From the NCBI RefSeq assembly GCF_020085105.1, contig NC_058051.1:524001-588000 (forward strand): a stretch of 64,000 nt of DNA. The letters are read 5' to 3'. The position numbers were made by a program, and so were the translations under genes. Origin of the DNA: Siniperca chuatsi. Lineage: Eukaryota > Chordata > Actinopteri > Centrarchiformes > Sinipercidae. The notes beneath the pieces were generated by a model. That model worked only from the letters and a program-made list of their open reading frames with translations, searched no databases and was not told the origin of the DNA. This document shows positions 35,701 through 45,229 of this stretch, piece by piece. How positions within the stretch are numbered: the stretch's first letter is position 1; every line of letters begins with the position of its first letter.

Positions 35701-38700
35701 CTGCAGAGATTTAGCACCCGGTCTGCGGTTCCTCTCAGCCGCAGAGCGCTCTGCCGTGCTTCGGCTCAGTGTTTAGGTTTTACAGACGCCATGTTGCCGC
35801 TCTGGTTCGCTCTCAGAGCGTCGCTGCCAGAGAAGAAGAAGCTGCAAGAAGCCGCCGAGCTGCTGCCCAAACATTCATTAATGCTGCTTTAAATCTTTGC
35901 TAAATTGGTTTTCAATTTATATTCTTTTGCCATCATGTTTATCATTTGTTCTACAACATACGAATATATATATAATATAAATATAATATATATAATGACC
36001 TCATAAAACAGTTACTGCGTTAGTATTTGTGACCTGTATCTGTGAAGCACTTTGCAAACCTGTTTTTTAAAGGTGTGACGATGTTATTATACTGCATATT
36101 GATCACCTATCAGTCGAATCCATGTTTTCAGCGTATGTGCAGTAATGTTATCTTATCCAACAGGCTGAATGTGCATATTAGGTCCACCATAACCCCACAT
36201 TCTCACAGTGAGGGGTGTCGGGCGCTTACAACAACGGAGCTAGCAGCAGTTAGCTTAGCTTCAGTTAAGCTTTTGAAACAAGTCAGGAACAACGAAGGAA
36301 TCAAAGAGAAGCGGTAAGCCGGGAAATAAAACTACAACGAAACAGAAAAAAGTGAATCCTGAAATGATACAGAAAGCAAAACTAACTGGAAAATGTGGAA
36401 CTAAAATAACTTTGATGAGCAGGCATTCTGCATGTGGACCAAAATATCACATCCTCTCCAGTGTGGCACTGAATGACGCAAACCTCTTCAACCCGATTCA
36501 CAACAGGCATCGATTCCTCAGCACACGGCTGACGCACACACATCGAGTTAATGGTGACACACGGCTCCAACTCTACTAAATGGAAAATGGAAGCATAACT
36601 CGAAGTATTTTCACACCAGAGAAACATCATGAGGAACTCTTCATCTAAATGTATAGGCCCCCGTTTCTGCCAGGACTCGGACTGTTCCACGTCAGCCCTA
36701 GCAGTGGCAGCGAACGGACTGGACCTTCTTGCCTGTACGAGCAGGATCACAGTGCTGAACTGACTCTGGACTCGGTGCTGGTTCTTCTGTTTGTGAAACT
36801 GTATGTTGGCACTCATCATTGTTGTTAATGTGGTTAAGTGGTCGGACGGTTGTGTCCCAAACACCGCTGTTACTACAGAAGGTTAATCCAGCTAACAGTT
36901 AGCTATATTTTAAGCTAGCACTGGATACCGCGAGGCAGCACGCTGCATTTCTCAGTCTGTGTGGTCGCGTCACGTGTTAATATACTCTGAAGTACGGGAC
37001 CGACTCGTGTTGTAAATATTCAGTATTTGCTGTTCATATCAAGGCTATTAGTTATATAAATAAATAATAAATGGTGATTATTGCGTCAGTATTTTGCCAT
37101 TCATCCTGCCCAGATGTTGACGTGGAGAGGCCAGAACCTTACTGTTTTAATATTCCTTCATTACATAATATTCCTGTATTATTTTTGTTGTGTATTTCCA
37201 GATGGCACATGTTCTGCTGAAACTGGAATAAAGTCCCGGACAGTGTCTAACAGAGGACGGGAGCTTCAGCACACCTGTGATGTACACAGTGTCCCTAACA
37301 CTGAAGGTTGTTCACGTTTAAAAGAAAATGATGTAAATGTGTTTATTATATATCTAGAAGTTACCTTGCTGCCGCTGCGGGCCGGAGGAGCAGTCTCACT
37401 GTCAGACTCATCGTAGCTCTCAAACTCACTGGAGCTCCAGCCGCTGGAGCCGCGGCGACCGGGTCTCTGGATGTCCTCATAGATGTCTTCAACATCTACA
37501 CAAGGGAGCCAACAGATGAACAAAACACACTGTGCAGCTTCATATAACTCAGATGTGTCTCTGTAGTTTCAGTCAGTCTGTGTTAGATACTGCAGGACGC
37601 TCCTGTGTGGACTGTCTGTAATGTGAAGACGGAGGCTCACCGTCCACTGGGTGCAGGTTCTCAGCAGGTACGTCATCATACACGACCTCTGGGTCTCTGC
37701 CCACGCTGTCTGGGCCGCAGGTCTCTGCGCTCTGATTGGATGGCGCGTCTACAGCAGCTGAGCGATGTTCAGTCTGTGGACTGGCTGAAGAAGACACCTC
37801 GTCCTCAGCAGTGTCCTGCTGTGTTACTGCACTGCTGGACTCATCCCGACCGCCTTCCGGCATTACGGACGGTTTTCCTACAAAACACTGAATTTGTCAC
37901 TTTGAGCAGACGCCTGGAACCCCTTCAGGGACCGTGGGGTAAGTCATGTGATTTGGCTTTTACCCTTATGAGGAGTGTGTGTGAGTGTGTTTCTGGAGTT
38001 CACGTGTTGCTGTCTTTAGCAGAGCACCCACTTCACTCAAAGGAAGCACACCTGTCTTGCATGTGATTTCTATAAAGACCGATTTATTCTCTGATAGGAG
38101 GTTTACTGCCTTCAGGGAAGTTCACTAATTTAATTCATGACGCAGGACTGAAGAACGGGTTCAACAGCCACATTACTGCGACCTGTCAAGACTGGCATAA
38201 TACAGTTAAACATGACTTCCCACTACATGTACAGTCTAATGACTGAATTCCCTGTAAACACACACATGCACAGACAGATGTGTTTATGTACAGGTACGTT
38301 ACAGGGGGCAGAGGACAGCTAGCTCTTGCTAATGCTAACAGCTAGGTGACTGGCTGTGTTTCACTGGAAGCAGGAAACACAGTCTGAACAGGACTTTGCT
38401 CTCTGTTCCAACTCGACAGGGAACTCGTTTACATTTTTAAAATGAAAACGCAGCATCTTACCTTTGCTACAAGCTAGCTACTACCAAAGCTAACACTACA
38501 GGCAGGTTGTGTACCTTTGTTTAATCGCAGCGTGAGCTCTGAAAGCACACTGAGCCACTCCTTGGCTCGATGTGATGTCTGGGCTGTCCGCATGCAAGCA
38601 AACACAAAAACATCCTCCCTTTGGTGAGAGTACGGACACAGACCTGCTCAGCCTCGGAGCCAGAGCCCCGGTCCAGAGCCAGAGATCCAGTCCAGAGCCA

Positions 38701-41700
38701 AAGATCTGGTCCAGAGCCAGAGCCCCGGTCCAGAGCCAGAGCCCCGGTCCAGAGCCAGAGCCCCGGTCCAGAGCCAGAGATCTGGTCCAGAGCCAGAGAT
38801 CTGGTGTGTGGGGCCAGATGTGGCTGTTATATGAGATACTGCTGTTACCTTCATTAATGCTGCTCGCTGTCCAGAAAGCCGCTGCCTCTTCAGTCGCTCC
38901 CAGATCAGAGGAGGTGGAACGTCTGCAACAAGCATTTTAATCTCAAAGAACTTTTCATATTTATCATGTTAAAATGTCAGCTGATTCTTGTGGCAACATA
39001 TTTTATCAATCTCTCTCGAGACGAATGTCACTCCAGAACTCAAACAGATAAAAACATGAAACCTGGTTAACAAAAAAAAACAAACTCAACTTCAGTCTCA
39101 AGATAACAGGCGGGCAGATCGTAACCCCTGTCTCTGTTGAGACACAATCCGCATTCGCTGATGAAGACCATGCAGTGTGCTTTAAAGCTCTGGAATAAAG
39201 CTACAGTGGGACCAATCAGAGCCTGCTGACAGTAAAAGAGGGAAGACGGGGACCTTTGTCGGCCACAGAAACCGACCAGGCTGCTGGATCGGTCTTGTGT
39301 TGCCATGAAATGTGTTGAGCTCTGTTAAATGTTGGACCGTCTGTACCCATTATCACCACCCCCAGCCAAAGTCTCAGTCCAGGATAACACCAGATGCATG
39401 TCACTGCTCGGTAACACAACATGCTGATTACTTTCCCAAAAACCTTGAAGGACTTGTGGATCTCACGGCTCCGTTCAGGCATTTTGCAGTTGCACTGATT
39501 CTCCAATAGGGGGGCGGCCTCTCACTGGTGTCTGAACTGCTTTCTCTTTAACTACACAGCTTCACACTGTGGAGGTCATTTTGTGATTTTGCTCACAGCT
39601 GGATTTGGTACATGTTTACCACCGAAAACCCCTTTACAGCATTAATACGAGCATGTTTCTTCAGTTCCATCCATTTGGGACAAGATGCTACACGCTACAC
39701 TGGCTTTAAATGGTATTTCAGAGACGACTGGTTTTGGTTTACGGATGTCGTTGTGGCGGATTAAATGTTTGCTTTAGTTACAGGCTTTAATTTGTTCCAT
39801 CACAACTTACCCCTCCGGTGACTCCCTGACCTCCATATCTGGTGAGAAAGAAAACGACATTATAATGCGGTCGACACGCAGACAAGCCCTCATCTTAATG
39901 CATCCGCAGCTGCTGTTTTACACGCTTCATTCACCTGAGCAGTGCTGGTGCATCAGCGGGGGGTTCTGGTCCTTCTGCCCGGCGCTGGTGGCCCCTGCTG
40001 TCCCCTGGCCGGTGTTTGTCTGGGCACCGAGGTTTGACCCCGCTGTGTCTGTGGTCCACTCACTCTTCGTCAAAGGGCCACAGCTCACCTGTGGGGGTCT
40101 GACGTCGTCCCCGTCATCAAACTCAAACTTCTCCCCCTGCTCATCTTCATCCTCATCTTCCTCTATGTGTGGCGCCCCGTTAGATATAGGCACTGAGGAA
40201 AGAAGCAAGTGATTTAGTGCTAAACGCTACTTTTACATTACATTTTTACATTTCCAGCTTTCCTGGAGCTTTACACAGAGCGTATTTATTGCAGCACTGT
40301 TGTATTTAAGTGCAAATAAACGAAGAGTAATTACTGCTGAATACAGGGGAGAAAGAAAGCCCACACAAACATGGAGATCCTGTAAACTCCAGACTCTCCG
40401 GGCAGTGTCAACAGATCCAAGACTTCTTTGCTGTGAGAAGAACGTGCTGCTACTGAGCCGCGGTGCCTCTTTGTTTAGGCCAGAAGTAACAAACTGTCTC
40501 AATAAATTCAAAACAGAGGAAGGCTGTGTTTTTGCAGCCCGGTTCCAGACCTCTGAGTCACCGCACGCACGTCTAATTAGCTCTGCGATAGGCCTGTTCA
40601 CTGACCGCTGTTCGACCAATCAACGCTCTGCAAGTTGGACTGAGAACACGGATGTCATCTTCCTGCATCCTGTAGCTACCTGGCAACATCCATCATAAAA
40701 AGGGGAGGAGCCTGGATGAGATCAACACACCTGTGCAGGTTGTTGTAAGCTGACTTACAGAAATAACAACTCTGAAACCGACATGTTTCTTCTGTGTCAG
40801 CTGAAAACTAACGAACAGAAACACCAGCTGCTCCTGATTGGTTAGGGAGAGACGAACAACAAAGTTTCATCTCACATGAACCTGATGTCAGACTGAATGA
40901 CTGACGCGAAACAAAATGGTGGTTCAGTCTGATGAGCATGCTAATGTGATTTACTGTGGATATCAGTGCGTTCAGCACGGAGCTGGAGTCCGGATGAGAG
41001 TTGGCCTAGCTTAGCATAAAGACTGGAAGCAGGGGGAAACAGCTAGCCTGCTTCTGCCAACACCTCTAAAGCTCCCTATCCCGTCTGTTTACCCCGTACC
41101 CGGATGTCTTGTTGCAGTGACGCCACCTCAGCGAGGCTGTCAGGTACAGCACCATCAGGAGACCGAAACCTGCTCCCTGACTGCGTCACTTGACTGAATT
41201 CTGTCTGTCAACAGCAGCGTCTCGATGATATACGATCACTGACCTGCCATGTGTCTAAATCTCCTTTTCATCAGCCAGCTAATATCTTCATCTCGTGTTA
41301 CATTTACACTGTGAATTTTGCCGCAGTAAGCTGCCCGAGCAGGTGTTCCCACGCCTCCACAGGTGGAAGCCAACAAAGCGACGCCGCAGGTGCGTCCACC
41401 GTGCGACTCGCTTGTGGATCTGAAGCTCCTCGGTGCTTCTGGAGTCCTCTCTGTACCTCTGGGTGCAACAGACCAGCCTAAGAGTTAGAGGCCAGACCGC
41501 GCGGCCCACAGGTGGTCGACCAGTGAGCTGAGCATCATGGGAAACGGAGGATTAGTAGCCGTTGGTAGGAGAGATTACACTCTAAACATATGGCTTTAAG
41601 CACCAACCTGTCACTCCTCATTTGCACCACAACTTAAACACCCAAACAACAACAAGGCTGAACTGGGCAAAGAGAGCAATTGTTTCAGGGCTCCAGACCC

Positions 41701-43449
41701 CCAGGGGCCCCCGACAGCCCCGGGTTTTCACCTCTCAGGCTCCAGCACAGGCTGCCCCAAACAGCTGATGGGTGGAGTTTTTTAAAGAAGCTCTGCAGAC
41801 AAAAAACTACAGCTACTACTACTACTACCACAATGTGGTGCTGGAGGAAAAACGTCTTCTTTAAAATGACATTTATACTTTGATTTACAGGAGACAGTGT
41901 GTAATTATAAAATGCACCTTAAAAGACGCTGAAATCAGTCAGTCACAGAAAAGGCAGTCGAAAACAACACTGTCGATAATAAGCTGCTGACGCTGCCCGA
42001 CAGAAACACTGTCTCCATTACATCGTTTGTTTATGGTATGTGCTTATATATCATTTTCAGATTTGTCTAAACTCTTATATGCAGTATGCATATCGGCCCT
42101 CAAAAATCCAGACTATAATAATATATATGTCGTTTTAACTTGTGTTCAATAGATTTATCACACAGCTAACCTGGGGCCAGGTAGTGTGTGGGACAACAGG
42201 GGTCAGTGGGGGCCCAGGAGCTCGTGTCCACCGTGGGAACCTCAAGCAGGTCAGTGAGGCCGTGAAGGATAAATCTTCAGGTCGGCCGTACAGAAACCTG
42301 TGAGTATAGTGCTTCCTGGACTGCAGTTTATTTACAGCACTTTGCTCCGTTGGGAGGCATCCAGAGTTCACTGTGCCAAACCGCCTCCACCTCCTCACAG
42401 GTAGCTCTGGCTCCAGGTGATGTCACATGACCTGCAGAGGCTTGCTCCCTCTTGCACAACTTATGGTAACCAGAACAGCAGGGGATTAATGAGTCAGGCT
42501 TCACCTACAGGCCCTGAGCCTGACTGCTCGTGCTCAGTTCAGAACGCACTTTTCGTTGCTGCAGGACGTCATTACGAAACAATAAGAGGTCAGAACTGAG
42601 TTCACGATAGAATCGACATTTTCTAATATTAACGGGGATTTCACGTGGAAACAACCGGTTTTCACGTCGAGCCGAGTGCTTCTCGAACAGAAAACTGTTG
42701 TATGACATCATCTGTGGCTCTGGAGACGGTGACCCTGATGATGTCATCAGGGTTGAGACTTCGAGGTCAGAGAGACGTCGACATTTAGAAAACAGAAAGC
42801 CTGCATTACAAGTAACGTGGGCATTTAGCAGGCAGGGAGAGTCTAATGAAAGAACTATTGAGCTGCATTATGGGAAATGTAGGATCCACGGTTTTTGACG
42901 TACTTGGCACTAAAAGTCAGGATATCTCTGCCTCTGCTGTTTCCAACATCTGTCTCTTTGCAAGGTCCCCGACTTTATGGAAGTGCAATACTAAATCGTC
43001 ACAGCACAGACGAAACCAGACACGCTACATACGTCATGTGACGAAGTTCTGCACCTGGTGCTATTTAATGTCACACTCTGGAAATGATGTCTTATAAACT
43101 TACCATCGTTCATTTATTCATCAGTAGGATTAATGAGAACACAGTCTCACATATACATTATACATTATATACATCTCATATATATCTATATTTGCTGAAA
43201 AGCAGAAACTGCGGCCTGACAAATAAGACAACAGTACGCTTCAGAGGCGCTGCCTGGCTTAACGGCAGACCTACTGGATCAACGAGTGAAGGATATTACA
43301 GAAGCTACGGGTCCAATCAGGGCTCAGCACAGGCCAGGACCTGCGACAGGAAGAATTCAACCGGAGACATCTAAATGATTCAGATCATCAGTATGGCGGC
43401 TGAATGACTCACCCAACGGGTGACAGAGAAGTGGCTGTGGGGAGGTCAT
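17263..43449 (-). CDS. arhgef10l: arhgef10l, Rho guanine nucleotide exchange factor 10-like (complete CDS, 27 coding exons)
   Basis: Exons in transcript order: 43449-43413, 40192-39935, 39838-39811, 38922-38849, 37877-37641, 37495-37365, 33995-33882, 33589-33481, 32685-32582, 32029-31952, 31742-31563, 30424-30308, 29209-29117, 28029-27859, 27482-27337, 26846-26680, 26054-25939, 25832-25705, 25613-25513, 24562-24441, 21865-21779, 21090-20870, 20555-20398, 20322-20180, 18913-18742, 18539-18423, 17858-17263. They sum to 4,005 nt (1,334 aa plus TGA); every junction keeps phase. Layout: acidic N-terminus with FEFDD and VVYDDVP; conserved basic helix ([21 protein letters not shown]); DH domain about 365-577, including [16 protein letters not shown]-like region about 578-762; C-terminal beta-propeller-like half. 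Family knowledge: ARHGEF10L (GrinchGEF) activates RhoA-type GTPases. The mammalian protein is about 1,280 aa and lies near IGSF21. Confidence 0.96.
18423..18539 (-). CDS. arhgef10l: arhgef10l coding exon 26
   Basis: It encodes [20 protein letters not shown] then [20 protein letters not shown] chose acceptor CTGCAG at 18545-18540 over CAG at 18537-18535 because it supplies the conserved Gly-Gln and fits phase 1. Confidence 0.92.
18742..18913 (-). CDS. arhgef10l: arhgef10l coding exon 25 (GC donor)
   Basis: It encodes [39 protein letters not shown] and [17 protein letters not shown]. The only junction that keeps frame and homology is CCAG|GCAAGG, a GC-AG intron. Confidence 0.92.
18921..18950. 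repeat. (CAGAGA)n short tandem repeat
   Basis: AGAGAC hexamers in the arhgef10l intron just upstream of exon 25. Confidence 0.9.
20180..20322 (-). CDS. arhgef10l: arhgef10l coding exon 24
   Basis: It encodes [19 protein letters not shown] then [23 protein letters not shown] and EDAVWASC are the conserved propeller motifs. Confidence 0.95.
20398..20555 (-). CDS. arhgef10l: arhgef10l coding exon 23
   Basis: It encodes [19 protein letters not shown] then [19 protein letters not shown], a blade with the usual AGLxDG-like turn. Confidence 0.95.
20600..20825 (+). repeat. Teleost interspersed repeat (GCCTAGCTTAGCATAAAGAC family), copy 3
   Basis: It shares GAGAGTCAGATGTTCAGATG, TAGCCTAGCTTAGCATAAAG and TAGCCTGGCTCTGTCCAAAG with copy 1. 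It fills most of the intron between exons 22 and 23. Confidence 0.8.
20870..21090 (-). CDS. arhgef10l: arhgef10l coding exon 22
   Basis: It encodes [19 protein letters not shown], then [15 protein letters not shown] and [12 protein letters not shown], a propeller blade conserved with mammals. Phase 0 in, phase 2 out. Confidence 0.95.
21779..21865 (-). CDS. arhgef10l: arhgef10l coding exon 21
   Basis: It encodes [16 protein letters not shown] then [13 protein letters not shown]. It is 29 codons in phase 0. The intron before it carries a LINE remnant. Confidence 0.93.
22455..23945 (-). mobile_element. Degraded LINE (L2/Maui-like non-LTR retrotransposon) remnant
   Basis: On the minus strand the fragments read [20 protein letters not shown], then [21 protein letters not shown], then [11 protein letters not shown], then YADE, then [20 protein letters not shown] with [10 protein letters not shown], in that order. 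They are broken by frameshifts. This is the linker-RT-C-terminal order of an L2-type element. The catalytic YADD is YADE near 23276-23287. A 3' tail with GTGCTGTACAAA and TTTG repeats lies near 22455-22520. It sits in the arhgef10l intron between exons 20 and 21. Confidence 0.85.
24441..24562 (-). CDS. arhgef10l: arhgef10l coding exon 20
   Basis: It encodes [20 protein letters not shown] then [20 protein letters not shown]. Confidence 0.94.
25513..25613 (-). CDS. arhgef10l: arhgef10l coding exon 19
   Basis: It encodes [19 protein letters not shown] then [14 protein letters not shown], the start of the beta-propeller-like half. Donor CAGA|GTAAGT. Confidence 0.96.
25705..25832 (-). CDS. arhgef10l: arhgef10l coding exon 18
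   Basis: It encodes [20 protein letters not shown] then [20 protein letters not shown]. Phase 0 in, phase 2 out. Confidence 0.96.
25939..26054 (-). CDS. arhgef10l: arhgef10l coding exon 17
   Basis: It encodes [20 protein letters not shown] then [18 protein letters not shown], a helix closing the PH-like module. Confidence 0.96.
26599..26647. repeat. (GT)n microsatellite
   Basis: A pure GT run of 49 bp in the arhgef10l intron after exon 16, 32 bp beyond its donor. Confidence 0.97.
26680..26846 (-). CDS. arhgef10l: arhgef10l coding exon 16 (PH-like region)
   Basis: It encodes [24 protein letters not shown] and a Ser-rich end ([10 protein letters not shown]). Phase 2 in, phase 1 out. Confidence 0.95.
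27070..27170 (-). repeat. Degraded inverted copy of the GCCTAGCTTAGC family repeat
   Basis: GTGCTAAGCTAGGCTAAGCAT is the reverse complement of the family core. Confidence 0.55.
27337..27482 (-). CDS. arhgef10l: arhgef10l coding exon 15 (start of PH-like region)
   Basis: It encodes [39 protein letters not shown] and ICANVNLK. The pattern of beta strands is PH-like, although the family lacks a canonical PH domain. Confidence 0.96.
27859..28029 (-). CDS. arhgef10l: arhgef10l coding exon 14 (end of DH domain)
   Basis: It encodes [20 protein letters not shown] then [19 protein letters not shown] and ends GDRSLNK. It is 57 codons in phase 0. Confidence 0.97.
28600..28770 (+). repeat. Teleost interspersed repeat (TCTTCCTGAGCTTTCT family)
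   Basis: CTGCTCTTCCTGAGCTTTCT, CCCTGTTAAAGGGTT and GGGAGTTTTTCCTCA recur at 51040-51190. This is a common fish short interspersed repeat with no coding content. Confidence 0.7.
29000..29108. repeat. 19-bp minisatellite (ACAGGTGTGTCGGGCCCCC)
   Basis: Five to six head-to-tail copies start 9 bp past the exon 13 donor. Sense-strand units carry a G5 run. Confidence 0.95.
29117..29209 (-). CDS. arhgef10l: arhgef10l coding exon 13 (DH conserved region 3)
   Basis: It encodes [19 protein letters not shown] then [12 protein letters not shown]. The [10 protein letters not shown] helix forms the GTPase-binding face. A 19-bp minisatellite follows the donor. Confidence 0.97.
29222..29360 (-). mobile_element. 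3' tail of a non-LTR retrotransposon (ACTTTATTGATCCTGA family)
   Basis: ATCAGAATCAGAGTCAG then ACTTTATTGATCCTGAAGG and GAAACTCTTTGTTACAGC match the end of the element at 50210-50930. It lies 13 bp upstream of exon 13. Confidence 0.7.
30308..30424 (-). CDS. arhgef10l: arhgef10l coding exon 12 (DH domain)
   Basis: It encodes [20 protein letters not shown] then [19 protein letters not shown], the central DH helices. Confidence 0.96.
30667..31548. repeat. 0.88-kb (GGAA)n tract
   Basis: Long GGAA/GGAAA runs are broken by GATAAAGGAGAGAAG and GAAAGCCAAAAGGAAGG spacers. The tract fills most of the arhgef10l intron between exons 11 and 12. The sense strand is TTCC-rich. Long frames here encode Ser/Leu/Phe/Pro repeats and are not genes. 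Confidence 0.97.
31563..31742 (-). CDS. arhgef10l: arhgef10l coding exon 11 (DH domain)
   Basis: It starts [19 protein letters not shown] and ends [19 protein letters not shown]. It is 60 codons in phase 0. Eighteen bases after its donor the intron enters a long TTCC (sense) repeat. Confidence 0.96.
31952..32029 (-). CDS. arhgef10l: arhgef10l coding exon 10 (start of DH domain)
   Basis: It encodes [20 protein letters not shown] then LKRILQ, the first conserved helix of the Dbl-homology domain, including the Glu and Tyr used for Rho contact. Confidence 0.96.
32552..32581. repeat. (AC)15 microsatellite at the exon 9 donor
   Basis: On the sense strand this (GT)15 run supplies the splice donor itself. 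Confidence 0.97.
32582..32685 (-). CDS. arhgef10l: arhgef10l coding exon 9, flanked on both sides by GT repeats
   Basis: It encodes [19 protein letters not shown] then [16 protein letters not shown]. On the sense strand the donor GT is the first dinucleotide of a (GT)15 run at 32581-32552. A 52-bp GT run at 32748-32697 ends 11 bp before the acceptor-side exon edge. Phase 1 in, phase 0 out. Confidence 0.95.
32697..32748. repeat. (AC)26 microsatellite before the exon 9 acceptor
   Basis: It is a 52-bp run. On the sense strand it replaces the usual pyrimidine tract upstream of GTTTGCGTTGCAG. Confidence 0.97.
33481..33589 (-). CDS. arhgef10l: arhgef10l coding exon 8
   Basis: It encodes [20 protein letters not shown] then [16 protein letters not shown], highly conserved with mammals. 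Donor GCAG|GTACAA, phase 1 out. Confidence 0.96.
33882..33995 (-). CDS. arhgef10l: arhgef10l coding exon 7
   Basis: It encodes [19 protein letters not shown] then [19 protein letters not shown], a basic predicted helix before the DH domain. It is 38 codons in phase 0. Confidence 0.95.
33996..37364 (-). other. arhgef10l intron between exons 6 and 7
   Basis: 3.4 kb with no coding sequence recognised. It contains an AT-rich patch (35960-36000) and a fragment of the ACTAATCAATATTC repeat family near 35641-35890 that recurs at 60236. Confidence 0.7.
37365..37495 (-). CDS. arhgef10l: arhgef10l coding exon 6 ([10 protein letters not shown] motif)
   Basis: It encodes [19 protein letters not shown] then [15 protein letters not shown], a near-invariant acidic/serine block of the family. 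Phase 1 in, phase 0 out. Confidence 0.95.
37641..37877 (-). CDS. arhgef10l: arhgef10l coding exon 5 (VVYDDVP motif)
   Basis: It begins [18 protein letters not shown] and ends [18 protein letters not shown]. The xVxYDDVP block is the conserved tyrosine motif of ARHGEF10 and ARHGEF10L. The exon is 237 nt, phase 1 to phase 1. Confidence 0.92.
38657..38812. repeat. GC-rich minisatellite (CCAGAGCCAGAGCCCCGGT)
   Basis: Hexamer-based CCAGAG units alternate with CCCCGGT and ATCTGGT. It lies 37 bp downstream of the exon 4 donor on the sense strand. Confidence 0.9.
38849..38922 (-). CDS. arhgef10l: arhgef10l coding exon 4 (74 nt)
   Basis: It is bounded by CTTGTTGCAG and ATGAAG|GTAACA. It reads [20 protein letters not shown] then SSINE in the frame set by exon 3. 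The sequence is Ser/Ala/Glu rich and not strongly conserved. Confidence 0.7.
39811..39838 (-). CDS. arhgef10l: arhgef10l coding exon 3 (28-nt microexon)
   Basis: A strong acceptor (TTTTCTTTCTCACCAG) and donor (GAGGG|GTAAGT) frame 28 nt encoding [10 protein letters not shown] across its junctions. Alone it would shift frame, but with the next 74-nt exon it adds 102 nt (34 codons) and keeps the frame open. It could be skipped together with exon 4. Confidence 0.7.
39935..40192 (-). CDS. arhgef10l: arhgef10l coding exon 2 (acidic N-terminal region)
   Basis: It encodes [20 protein letters not shown] then [10 protein letters not shown], matching the acidic FEFDD motif of the family. It ends [10 protein letters not shown] in phase 1 at CTCAG|GTGAAT. 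Confidence 0.9.
40193..43412 (-). other. arhgef10l intron between start-codon exon and exon 2
   Basis: 3.2 kb. It holds a GCCTAGCTTAGCATAAAGAC repeat at 40960-41180. No exon was recognised; the rest is unremarkable. Confidence 0.65.
40960..41180 (+). repeat. Teleost interspersed repeat (GCCTAGCTTAGCATAAAGAC family), copy 4
   Basis: It carries GGCCTAGCTTAGCATAAAGA, CTGGAAGCAGGGGGAAACAG and CTAGCCTGCTTCTG. Confidence 0.75.
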
Positions 43450-43480
43450 GCTGGCTCCGTCTCAATGGGCACATCAGCTC
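43413..43480 (-). CDS. arhgef10l: arhgef10l exon with start codon (CDS 43449-43413)
   Basis: The exon opens after acceptor TTCACAG at 43480. The ATG at 43449-43447 starts [12 protein letters not shown], similar to the mammalian Met-Ala-Ser-Ser start. It ends in phase 1 at TTGG|GTGAGT, and the split codon makes Val of VPIS. An out-of-frame upstream ATG lies at 43474-43472. Confidence 0.85.
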
Positions 43481-43760
43481 CTGTGAACACACAAACCACC
43501 TCATTAAAGAGCGTTTCAGTTGACACTTACAGTTCAAACTGGAACTAATTAAACTCAGAGTCAGGTGTGTCCAGCTGTGGGCTATCCATGTGAGTTAGCA
43601 TTAAACAGCCGCTGCAGGCTAACCGGCTAACGACGGCTTTACACTTCAAGCTGCCCTCCGCGAACCAAACGTCACATGATCTGATGGATCTCTGCAGAGC
43701 AGGAACATGTGAAGTCATCACAGCTAAAATACTGATATAAAGAAAACCTCAGCGTCTGTC

Positions 43761-43800
43761 TCCAGGTGTCTCCAGGTGTCTTCAGGTGTCTCCAGGTGTC
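43761..43800. repeat. Decamer array TCCAGGTGTC, four copies
   Basis: Three perfect units and one variant (TTCAGGTGTC), within the first arhgef10l intron. Confidence 0.95.
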
Positions 43801-45229
43801 GGGCAGTTCTGCTGCAGATGTTTTAAAGCGGTATAAGGCCTTTAGTGTCTCAGAGGGAGCTGAGTGAAGTCTGATAAATGTCCTCAGATGTCTCTGGTTC
43901 TGCTGCAGCGATTTGATCCTTTTTGTTTGAAACTGTCCGCCGTGCGTCTGGCAGAGTTACAGGCCTGAGATGATCAATCTGTGGAGGAATCTTTTGAAAT
44001 CACGCATTCCAAACAAATACTCGTGTCTATGAACAAATACCAAGTCCAGAAATGAGCATTCGGAGAAAATGACTAAGATTCCAAATAATGTCTGACTCTC
44101 ACGCCTGCCTGAATAAACACACAGCGAAATGTGAGATGGATCGAATACGATTCAACACAGAGAATGTGATGTGTCCAAAACAGAACTGTAAAGGATTTCC
44201 TAACTTTGGAAGAGTCACCTTCCTCCCACACACACACATGGTGACGCACAGGTACGATGAAGAGCGGAGCTTTGGGAAACCAGTGTTTATCCACATGGAC
44301 GACCGGCTACAGTTGTGTTTTTCTGTGTTTTGCCAAAGGCAGCATGAGCGCGTTACATTCCTCTACAGCGAATCCAGACGTGTCCTTTCTCAGACTGTTA
44401 CTCAACCAGATGACGAGCCACTAAAACATGAGACCGAGGCTTCAAACGATTCTCCAAACCAGGCAGCTGGACATAAAATGGTGCTCTCTCGTGTCTTCAC
44501 TAAGGCCAGGTCCTGTTCTAACACGAACGCTGACCTTTGAGTTTTATGTTATTAGCATCTGCATATGTAAATACTCAGATAAGAGACTCTGAGAAGAACC
44601 ATCTCTTGTGCCAAGTTGAATTAAGAGAAAAATAGATGAATAATTCAGCAGGCTGTATGGAAAGAAGACGCCGTGGGCCTGGCAGCTGAATGGACAATAG
44701 CAGAGAGAGAGGGGGCTCTGCCGTCAGCTGTGAGGAGGAAACAGCCTCTGGATTGTCCGGACGAGGTGGTCCACCGACTCCCACTGCCATGGCAGCATTC
44801 AGTTAAAGCCCAAAGCCAAACAGGGAAACAAGACGAAGGCGCATTCTTGCATAATGTTTCACTGAAAGCTGATGAATTCTGTTGCGTGAGATGAGAGTGT
44901 TTAGCCCCATCGAGGCCTGAGGAAGACGACGCCACGACGAGTCAGGCCAACACAAAACATGTTAACAACTACACTGACCGGACATTTAGGTATTCATGGC
45001 ACCCAGAGGACGATTCCTCGTGATTCTGGCGCCACCGTCAGTTACAAGGTTTCCCCTTGGCCAGCACTTTGGTCCAGGAGAAGCTCTCGACAGCTGCTGG
45101 ATGGATTTCACGATATTAGCTTCGAGCACTGGTTGTGTTAGTGAGGTGTGGCTCCGCCGCGAGGGAGCGCTGCCTAGCACATCGCCCCAAACTCTCCCAC
45201 AGGTGTTCAGCTGGGCTGAGATCAGTACT

